A stretch of DNA of 25,592 nucleotides from Chara braunii (Eukaryota; Streptophyta; Charophyceae; Charales; Characeae). The notes under the pieces are model-generated. The model was not told where the DNA came from. It searched no databases and saw only the letters and a list, made by a program, of their open reading frames with translations. The stretch lies in NCBI GenBank assembly GCA_003427395.1, contig BFEA01000166.1, forward strand, positions 2,420,710-2,446,301, written 5' to 3'. This document shows, piece after piece, positions 19,069 through 25,592 of this stretch. The position numbers and the translations under genes are program-made. How positions within the stretch are numbered: the stretch's first letter is position 1; each line of letters opens with the position of its first letter.

Positions 19069-19317
19069 ATGGGAAGCAAGAACACCCTGTCTATGACATG
19101 TGCCTTATATCAGGCAGAAACAGAAGGTTGGGAGGATAAGATACTGGGTGAGATTAAAAAACATAAGAAGTTGCTGAGAGATATTGCCATGGAAAGGACA
19201 GAAAACCATCATAAGCTCATTGAATACATTTTCTACATCTACGAACAATGTGGGAAACTGCATAGCACAGGCTCATCACTAGAGACTCTCGAGAAAGCCA
19301 AGGCAGAGCTCAAGTGA
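19069..19317 (+). CDS. Small LTR ORF, charged coiled-coil-like
   Basis: This 82-codon frame encodes WEDKILGEIKKHKKLLRDI, then ENHHKLIEYIFYIYEQCGKL and a final SLETLEKAKAELK. Hydrophobic residues at heptad-like spacing between charged ones suggest helices that could pair. The last 48 codons, including the stop, are kept in the 5' LTR (121-264) with few changes. Upstream of the ATG the same frame has a stop, but a different frame reads PNPKPKGKRGKAEKK, so the true start may have been further up before an indel. It precedes the 23-bp array by about 20 bp. No family is recognised, and it may not be a gene. Confidence 0.35.
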   Translation: MGSKNTLSMTCALYQAETEGWEDKILGEIKKHKKLLRDIAMERTENHHKLIEYIFYIYEQCGKLHSTGSSLETLEKAKAELK

Positions 19318-19337
19318 GCACGAGCGTGCTCGGACAA

Positions 19338-19613
19338 CCGTCAATCAGTTTTCAGAACAACAAGCAATCAGTTTTAAGAACAGTAGTCAATCGGTTTCCA
19401 GAACAGCAAGCAAGCAACTTTCAGAACAGCAGTCAATCAGTTTTCAGAACAGCAAGCAATCAACTTTCAGAACAGTAGTCAATCAGTTTTCTGATCAGTG
19501 ATCAAACAGTTTTCGGATCATCAGTCGAACCGTTTTCTGATCAGTAGTCGAACAGTTTTCCGATCAGCAGTTACTCAGTTTTTTGGTCAATAATCATTCA
19601 GTCTCCTGATCAG
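19338..19613 (+). repeat. 12 x 23-bp tandem array in 3' LTR
   Basis: This is exactly 276 bp, as in the 5' LTR (287-562), with the same order of the AGAACAG-type units followed by the TGATCAG-type units. Substitutions have accumulated, but no unit has been gained or lost between the LTRs. Confidence 0.85.
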
Positions 19614-19626
19614 CATTAAGAAACGA

Positions 19627-19790
19627 CATTCAGAATCAACATTCAAGTGACAGTATTCAGAATCAACATTCAGAAAACAACGTTCAGAATCAGAATCAGC
19701 GTTCAGAAAACAATATTCAGAATCAGCATTCAGAAAACAGTATTCAGAATCAACATTCAGAAACAACGTTCAGAAACAGCACCCGAAACA
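19627..19790 (+). repeat. 27-bp composite repeat array in 3' LTR
   Basis: Alternating CATTCAGAA and TTCAGAATCAG halves correspond to the array at 1104-1266. It lies directly between the 23-bp array and the LTR ORF. Confidence 0.75.
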
Positions 19791-19961
19791 TCATTCAAAA
19801 GGCATTCAAGCAGCACTCAAACAAGCGTCCAGGGGGTCGCCAGTCCATTAACAATTGACGTCTATTCAGTGGACAACGTTTGATTCGACCCGCAGCGGAC
19901 GCCTGTCAATAAAAAACAGTCTCTTCTCCCTCTTTTAGGGAGTAACTATTTATCCAAACAT

Positions 19962-20510
19962 ATGAGAGAGATCAACCCCATCACAGTTGACCAGTCAGTC
20001 CTTGACAGGCTCAACCTGATTGCTGCCAGGGAGAGCTTCCCCTACAAGTATGTCAAGATTGATGGATTCAAGCGTGAAGATTTATCTATCTTCGTTGTTC
20101 TCACTGAGTTCACTGAGGGTACAGTCAACGATCTGCGGATCTTCCTGAAAAAGGGGAACGAGACATACCCTCATTTCGATGCAGTTTGGGCCGCGGCAGC
20201 CAGGTTCGTGGAATGGAAAGCCGAGAGACTCCAGGGGAGCACAAAGATAGTCTATAACTTTGGTCCTAAGCTTTTCACTGACTATCCCAAACCTCCAGTC
20301 CCCTACTATCTTCCTGACGGCTCTTATTGGGGTGGACTGGTGGACTTGGCAAAGAGATACATATCGCCTGCAGAGATCGACTACGAGGCAGCAACTGAAC
20401 CCTCCGAGTTTCCACATCTCAGGAGGGGCATTTTCTCTCAACCATATCTCCCCACTCTATAGGAGGAGTTTTGTGTCATGGTTGACTTCCGTATCATGGG
20501 ACTTGGATGA
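19962..20510 (+). CDS. LTR-encoded domain protein, 3' LTR copy
   Basis: The frame is open from the ATG at 19962 to a TAG at 20460-20462 (166 codons). Read through that TAG it reaches TGA at 20508-20510, for 182 codons. The 5' LTR has TGG at the TAG position, so the longer form is ancestral. Motifs by residue are DRLNLI (15-20), FPYKYVKIDG (26-35), LSIFVVLTEFTEG (41-53), DLRIFLKKG (57-65), AVWAAAARF (74-82), GSTKIVYNF (92-100), PKPPVP (109-114) and WGGLVDLAKRY (123-133). The same series occurs in the four units upstream of gag. There is no signal peptide, membrane segment or known catalytic motif. LTR-encoded proteins are rare; function is unknown. Confidence 0.6.
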
Positions 20511-20909
20511 AAGTGTTTGGAACTAGCAAACTTTGGGTGACTTTACATTAAGAGGCCACAACCTTAGAGGGTACGGAGGCATGGCAAGAAGCCCAAACGA
20601 CAGATAACAAAAATGAGAGATTGAGTATGAGGTTTAGAGGGATGAGTGAGGACTCTTGATTGGTGCTGGCCATGCTCTCTTCCATATGTACTTCTTGAGA
20701 CGATTATGAGACTTCTCATTCTTTCCTCATTCATTTGACTTTGTCATTACTCGAGTCAGTTGGTCTTGCTTCTTGCATTGTTTTGCTTGATGATTGTTCA
20801 TGTGGATGATTCTGTCACAGTTCTCAAAATCAGATTGACATAATTGATGCATGCATAGCACTCCACGGTTTTATAATTATTATTTGCTTGATTCTCTGCT
20901 CCGAATCAA

Positions 20910-20915
20910 AATAAA
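20910..20915 (+). promoter_or_regulatory. Possible polyadenylation signal of 3' LTR
   Basis: This AATAAA is in the equivalent position to 2395-2400, about 190 bp before the LTR end. It could direct 3' end formation of the element's transcript. Evidence is limited to the hexamer and its conservation. Confidence 0.35.
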
Positions 20916-21103
20916 AGATTCCTAAGCCCGGGGACCGGCGAAGACCGCAATTGAAGGGTCTCGCTCGAAGCTTAACGCACACAATAGGAAGGGATTTGCA
21001 TTATTTAATTTATTTTATTTATTGCAATCACATACAAAACCCTGCATGACAGCCTGTTGGCTTTCTGGTTGTCCGAAGTGGTCGTGACTAGAAAAGTGCG
21101 ACA

Positions 21104-22462
21104 ACGCGGCTGGTGGCGTGATTTATCCGAGTTCAGCTTCACCACTCAGCCCATCAAGGGTGAAACGAACCGCGTTGTTGATGCCTTGTCGCGCCGTTCT
21201 GATGACAAGCAGAAAGCCCTCCATCTTGCTGCCATCTCCATCACCACTATTGATCAGTCAGTGATCGACGCATATCGCACTCAGTATCGCCACTGCGTGG
21301 ATTATCGCGTCATTCACGCGACACTGCGGAGTGCCAAGACCGTTTCCTCATATTCACTTGGTGAGAACGGTCTTGTGTGCTGGCATGGCAAATCTGGTCA
21401 GCTAGAACTACGTATCTGCGTTCCCTCCATTAGACAACTCCGCGTCCAGGCTGTAGTAGAGTTCCATGACCAAGCAACTAACACATGGGCTTCCACAAGA
21501 CGCTGGCTCGTATTTGCCGCCTATACGTCTGGCCGAAGTTCAAGGACTTCGTCAAAGCCTACATTTAGGATAGTCCTACCTGCCAGGAGATGAACAGTGC
21601 GAGCCACCTTCCGTATGGGTTACTTCAGCCCCTACCCATACCTAAGGGTCGTTGGCAGTCCATCTCGATGGAATTCATTGGTCCCCTTCTTCCCCTCACC
21701 GAGCGCGGTCATAATGCTTTCTTGGTCGTCGTCGATCGCTTCATGAAGCGTGCATGCTTTGTCCCGTGCCGCTATCACATTAGTGCTCGGGAGGTCGCCG
21801 ACATCGTCTTCGACCGAGTCGTGAGAGATCACGGCTTACCTCAGAGAATCATCTCCAACCGTGACCCGCGCTTTACCAGCACATTCTGGCAATGCCTACA
21901 TGAGGTGTACGGATCCCAACTCCGCTTCTCATCGTCTTACTAACCTCAGACGGATGGTTAGACTGAGATCACCAATAAAAATCTCGGTAGCATCCTCCAA
22001 AAATTTATTAGGGGTGACCAGCAGTGGGACTTACACTTAGCCCACGCGGAGATTGCGTACAACCACGTTGTTTCGCCAACCACGGTGATGTCGCCATTCT
22101 ATTGCGACCTCGGCTACCACCCTCATGTACACGCGGATTTTCTAGGACCGTCGCGGTTGTGCCCATACACTCGTTGTCCTGCGCTTGACGACTGGATCGC
22201 CCACATGGTGGCGATTATGAAGCACGCACACGAGAGTCTAACCGACTCCCAGACTCGCATGACCGCACGAGCGAACCGATCACGAATGGATCATCCATTC
22301 AAAGTCGGTGACGATGTGCTCGTCGACGCACGCCACTTGCAACTCGGAGCGGATACGCTTCGCAAGTTCTGGCGTCACTTCTTCGGTCCATGCTGCATCC
22401 TTCAGGCCGTTGGTTTCGACTCGGTTCTGATACTGCCGCTAGTCCGGTCAGCTTCCGTGTGA
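21104..22462 (+). pseudogene. int: Chromovirus pol: RNase H end and integrase core
   Basis: The RNase H tail and integrase zinc finger (VEFHDQ) read in one frame to about 21478. A shift then puts HMGFHKTLARICRLYVWPKF and DSPTCQ into the frame that runs from 21482 to 22462. One zinc-finger Cys is Ser. In-frame stops lie at 21566, 21941 and 21959. In the core, the first catalytic Asp is Glu (SMEFIGPL, 21671), the second is Asn (ISNRDPRF, 21857) and the Glu remains (TEITNK, 21965), with correct 35-residue spacing. The enzyme would be dead even without the stops. LVVVDRF, PQTDG and HPFKVGDDVLV confirm the family. Confidence 0.85.
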
Positions 22463-22935
22463 AGCTACCTGATTACCTTCGACAGGTTTGCGTATACGAT
22501 GTTTACCATGTCTCCTTGCTGCGTCATTATCGCAAACCGTCTGAGCGCTTCGCCGACCGTCCTTATGGGCGCCCTCCACCTATCATGGTGGACGGTCACG
22601 AGGAGTTCGTCGTTTTCGACATCGTATCTCGCCGAGTTACCGGCGATACCCCTCCACACATTGAGTACCTTGTGCGTTGGAAGGGCTATCTTGATGAGGA
22701 GGCTACTTGGGAGCCCCTCAAGCACTTGGAGCACACCCGGATGTTGGTGCGTGCATATGACCGTTCTCGTCGTGCTGAGACATCTGCTCCTACTCAACCT
22801 GTTGACCCTTCTCCTCCTCGTCTGGCTGAAGACGATCCTGCTCCCTTCGAGGCCGTTCTTCAGAAGCAGACCGACGCCTCTGCGCGTCCACGTCCACAGC
22901 GCATTCGTCGATGCCCTCGGCGTCTCGACGGTTGA
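22420..22935 (+). pseudogene. Chromovirus pol: integrase C-terminus with chromodomain
   Basis: A frameshift near 22425 separates this from the core. The frame has SFRVKLPDYLR, VYHVSLLRHY, EEFVVFDIVSRRV, then the chromodomain IEYLVRWKGYLDEEATWEPLKHL at about 22660-22735, followed by a Pro/Ser/Arg-rich tail ending at the TGA at 22933-22935. Chromodomains on integrase direct insertion towards particular histone marks in chromoviruses. The aromatic residues (Y in EYLVRW, W in RWKGY, W in TWEP) that form the methyl-lysine cage in the family are seen, though the domain is only part of a broken polyprotein. Confidence 0.85.
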
Positions 22936-24595
22936 CACTCTGATCACCTACTATCCCCCTACTGACTCACACCACCAGACACTCCATCATGAACTTTTTT
23001 AGGAAGTCAGCGTTTTGCGGCTCTACTTCGACATTGACTCGACTCCTACTTCATCGACATCATCGACCACTTCGACGACTTCAGCTACCTTTTCGGCTTC
23101 AGCTACTTTGGACGTGACAACTCCACGCCACCACCCTACCGTATATATTCCCTTCCATGTGTCGCATGATGGTTCTCATTTAGTTGGGTCTCTTTAAGTT
23201 GGGCTCTCGCTTGGTATCGCATAAGCATTGAGACTGTAGCATTATCTTGGCTTCCCTGCTCCCAGATCTAGCTCCCCCCCCCAGTCGGTGAGTTGTGTGC
23301 ATGCTTTCCTCACCCACTGCCCTCATCACCCTAGTATCGGTTTTGCATGCCTTCAGTTAGGCATATCTCCACCCCATTCCATGCTCTCCTTTTCATGGTC
23401 AACCTTGCATGGTGTCACCCTTTCGTTGAGCATTACCCGCCTTGATGGTCTATCTGTTAGGGTCATTGGTTTTGTTTCGCTACCACTCTCCCACCTTGAG
23501 CTTGATGACCTATCCCACATTCGTGTGTGACTGGCTGCATTCACCCCCTCTGAGACCATCCCACTCTTAAGTGGTTCAGTGACATGACATTACTTGTGAC
23601 ATATTGCTCTTTTTCCTTTCAGCATTGAGGCCATTGCCTCCAGGACTTTAGGATTGCATCATGCTTTATTTCATTTTCTGCTGTTAGTTAGGATGTGTAT
23701 ACCAGACATTTGCTTTTCATTTGACATTATGTAGCTTAGGCTGCATCGCATGGACTTCGCATGAAGCTTGCTCCACATCCTAGATTTCTCAGCTTTCTTT
23801 ATTGTAGAGTTCCGCTGCTGTTGCAGATAGCGTGTTTATGGCTCTTGCGATCTATTTTAAGTTTGAGGATCATGCAGCGGGCCTCTATCTACCCTGGCCT
23901 ACAGACATGGCCTATTCGACTATTTGTCTGTTCGGGCTGTGGGACCAGGCCGTGGCCTGACCATACAGGCCGTGTACTGTTTGAGTCTAGTCCAGTCGTG
24001 CCCGGTACCACTGTTGGTACCAGGCCAGTCCAGTCCAGTCCAGTCAGTCCGCTGGGGGTATACCCCAGCTGCAGTCTGCTTCTTGGATCATTCTGCATTT
24101 GCACTCTTCGGAGAATGTGCGTGTTGAGTCTGCGTCGGAGCTGCGCTGTCCCTTCCATCTCCATCTCCATCTCCTCCTTCCTCAACCCTCCGTGTTGATC
24201 CTGACGGACCGCCATCCCAACGGGTCCGTCACAACTTCCTTCCCACCCCTGCGGCAGGGGCCCACACCATGGCGTATTGGATGTGGAGCCTGCAACCCCA
24301 CCCGCCTCCTTGCAATTCAGGGTGGACCACTCCCCTACTCTGTGCTTGCTCCCTCCAAGGACATCACTGCCCTCCATGATGATGCCTCTGCAGAACGGCA
24401 CTCTCACATTCACCCCCCTGAGACACCCTGTCCCCTCTACAGGTACCCCATGACGGTGTTACTCTACCCTAACAATCCCATGTATAGATATCCCATGCGT
24501 GTACATCACCTCATCTGTACTGATGAGGCTGGGCTGGGGAGCAAGTACGCAGGATGCCAATCTAGCACCTACTGCTCCTGCTCTACAGAGGTTGA
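22936..24595. other. 3' flank of chromovirus, no gene recognised
   Basis: After the pol stop comes a pyrimidine-rich region that may include the 3' untranslated part and LTR of the chromovirus. A second LTR copy would be needed to show this. Notable only are a run of nine C near 23274-23282, a short CCAGT repeat at about 24024-24043 and two GGTACC palindromes at about 24003 and 24015. Open frames on both strands show no family resemblance. Confidence 0.45.
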
Positions 24596-24599
24596 GGGC

Positions 24600-24666
24600 T
24601 GAAAAGAATTGAACCTATGGCCTCCCTGTTGCAACATCAGAGCTCTACCGACTCAGCTACCCTGTT
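24600..24666 (-). other. tRNA-like unit 1 (SINE head or tRNA pseudogene)
   Basis: On the minus strand an A-box-like TAGCTGAGTCGGTAGAGC (24642-24659) is followed 26 bases later by a B-box-like GGTTCAATTC (24606-24615), the normal promoter spacing of a tRNA gene. The anticodon arm does not pair convincingly, so I do not call a functional tRNA or name an amino acid. Confidence 0.5.
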
Positions 24667-24687
24667 CTTGTCCTACATTGAAGGTAA

Positions 24688-24756
24688 GACAATGGAAATT
24701 GAACCCATGACCTCCTGAGTGCCACTTTAGTGCCTTACCAACTGAGCTACACCCTG
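24688..24756 (-). other. tRNA-like unit 2 (SINE head or tRNA pseudogene)
   Basis: On the minus strand, TAGCTCAGTTGGTAAGGC (24732-24749) and GGGTTCAATTTC (24695-24706) form A and B boxes. The unit lies 90 bp from unit 1 in the same orientation and has the same ACAGGGT start and GAGGTCATGG-like phrase before the B box. The D stem is imperfect (AGGC where GAGC would pair). A tandem tRNA-derived SINE is likelier than a working gene pair. Confidence 0.5.
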
Positions 24757-25486
24757 TTGGCTCAGTGGGGGCATGTTATATTCATATTGCCGATCAGTTT
24801 CGAAAAGTATGCTGCAGCTGTAGTTATTTCTTCCAATTTTGCAGGCTCTCGCGAAGGACAGGGATTCAAATTTCAACTATGTCACTATGCGCTTTTGATG
24901 TTGTTCGTGTGACACTGTGTGTGTGCGTGCACATGGGAAAGGTATATATGGGAGAAAGGTCAGAAACGTGACCGAGTTCAGACTGTTCGTTTTTTCCAGA
25001 CTGGAATCAATCACGTTTCTGAGCTTTTCTCTATTTCTGTCATTGGTGGAGCTTGCCAAAGGCTGTAACAGGATCAACCCTGAGGATTGAACACGTTACA
25101 AACATACGCTGTGGTGATTCCCTGCAATGTGGGCCAGCTTATAACTCCTCTCTTCAGTCATCCCTGGTTCTTATCTCGCTCCCTCCTCCTCTTATCCACT
25201 TTTTTTCACCCCCTCTCCTCCTTCCCGCATTGTGGGTTCTCTACTTCATTGTTTTCTGGCTGTGGGTTTGTCGAATCTTCACTGACGTCTCATATGGCAT
25301 TCTTAGATACGCTGTAGCTAAGGTCAAGTGGATGGATCTAGGCGTGCCAGACCTATGAAATCGAATCTTCTCTCGGATTGTCTCTCTGCTATCCTTGCCA
25401 GTTTTTGTATGCATCCAAGCTTTGCGACCACTGTCGCCATGCTGTAACACCCACATTCCTCCCATACATGCCGCTGCCTCCTGCAC
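24757..25486. other. No feature recognised
   Basis: About 730 bp of pyrimidine-rich, mostly unstructured sequence includes short CTCCTCCTC and TTTTTTTCACCCC runs near 25190-25215. Overlapping open frames on both strands have no recognisable motif. Confidence 0.5.
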
Positions 25487-25530
25487 ACCCACACCCACAC
25501 ACAGACGCAGACACCCACACAGACACACAC

Positions 25531-25592
<62 letters not shown>
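25487..25592. repeat. Compound (CA)n-(GA)n microsatellite
   Basis: Imperfect CA/CCCACA repeats begin at about 25487, become pure CA at 25536-25566 and pass directly into AG repeats that run to the last base. Cys-Val repeat frames on the minus strand are by-products. The right boundary is outside the window. Confidence 0.95.

Larger units (their letters stand above)
1..21103 (+). mobile_element. Giant decayed Ty3/gypsy LTR retrotransposon
   Basis: The two ends carry the same 2.2-2.4 kb sequence in direct orientation. Between them, in order, are a primer binding site, a pre-gag repeat-domain region, gag, protease, reverse transcriptase, RNase H, integrase, about 7.5 kb without recognisable genes, and a purine tract. 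Integrase after RNase H is the Ty3/gypsy order. More than 21 kb is inside the window and the 5' LTR is cut by the window start. That size is reached by plant Ogre elements, which also have an extra ORF before gag, but Ogre uses a different primer tRNA. Nearly every coding block carries frameshifts or stops, so it is not autonomous. Part of the 3' half may be later nested insertion rather than element sequence. Confidence 0.85.
18738..21103 (+). repeat. 3' LTR
   Basis: It matches the 5' LTR from 18890 (the base aligned with window base 1) to the shared end GCGACA at 21103. The start is set at 18738 by the purine tract and a TGT...ACA pair of ends. If the start were 18881 the LTR would be 2223 bp instead of 2366. 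This copy lacks the 520-bp insertion and keeps about 168 bp (19000-19168) that the 5' copy has lost, so it is the better guide to the ancestral LTR. Bases 20511-20909 are shared LTR sequence without a frame I can support. The sequence at 21104 onward belongs to another element. Confidence 0.75.
21104..22935 (+). mobile_element. 3' part of an interrupted chromovirus (Ty3/gypsy)
   Basis: The pol reading begins without any start exactly where the LTR ends, in the last part of an RNase H domain (WWRDLSEFSFTTQPIKGETN, VVDALSRR). It continues through integrase to a chromodomain. The composition is much richer in CG dinucleotides than the large element. Its RT and gag are absent to the right and should lie left of the window if the large element inserted here. 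The 3' LTR of this element cannot be delimited because there is only one copy in view. Confidence 0.85.

Noticed and set aside
22465-22947. Long minus-strand frame opposite the chromodomain
   Set aside because: It is the antisense of a clearly assigned integrase C-terminus and chromodomain, with no motif of its own.
23889-24602. Long overlapping frames on both strands
   Set aside because: They lie in GC-rich sequence with a CCAGT repeat and CATCTC runs. The translations have no domain, and openness on both strands argues for composition.
25241-25566. Cys-Val repeat proteins on the minus strand
   Set aside because: They are translations of the CA/GA microsatellite.

Overview
This is eukaryotic repeat DNA. 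It has long intergenic stretches, microsatellites, isolated Ns and two Ty3/gypsy-type retroelements, and no bacterial-style operon or intact host gene. The plant-type primer binding site, the chromodomain integrase and the element sizes suggest a large streptophyte genome. A charophyte alga such as Chara is my best guess from general resemblance, but nothing in the window proves it.

Positions 1-21103 form one very large, decayed LTR retrotransposon. The window starts inside its 5' LTR (1-2580). The matching 3' LTR is at about 18738-21103. A primer binding site resembling the complement of plant tRNA-Asp follows the 5' LTR (2585-2602), and a purine-rich tract precedes the 3' LTR (18721-18737). 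Each LTR holds a 12 x 23-bp array, a 27-bp-unit array and an open reading frame of about 182 codons, now broken differently in each copy. The 5' LTR also carries a 520-bp AT-rich insertion flanked by TA.

Between the primer binding site and gag lie four degenerate tandem units (2884-4694). Each encodes a domain of about 140-160 residues that is recognisably the same domain as the LTR-encoded protein. I do not recognise this family; it is the most interesting feature of the window. Two shorter related modules follow (4747-5384), then gag (5529-6914), protease (7045-7557), reverse transcriptase (about 7558-9015), RNase H (9016-9585), an acidic linker, and integrase (about 9961-11198). Gag-pol is riddled with frameshifts and stops, but the RT YIDD box and the integrase D,D-35-E triad remain.

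From 11199 to 18720 there is about 7.5 kb with no recognisable pol or env. It holds short dispersed repeats, a minus-strand fragment rich in Arg and Glu, a plus-strand coding-like stretch with one stop, an exact 95-bp duplication around a single N (probably an assembly join), a TA microsatellite and N-rich sequence.

The 3' LTR abuts position 21104, where a second element begins mid-gene: the 3' part of a chromovirus pol (end of RNase H, integrase, chromodomain; 21104-22935). The large element therefore appears to have inserted into an older chromovirus whose other half should lie left of the window. The right end (22936-25592) has no recognisable gene. It holds two minus-strand tRNA-like units 90 bp apart and a CA/GA compound microsatellite running off the window.
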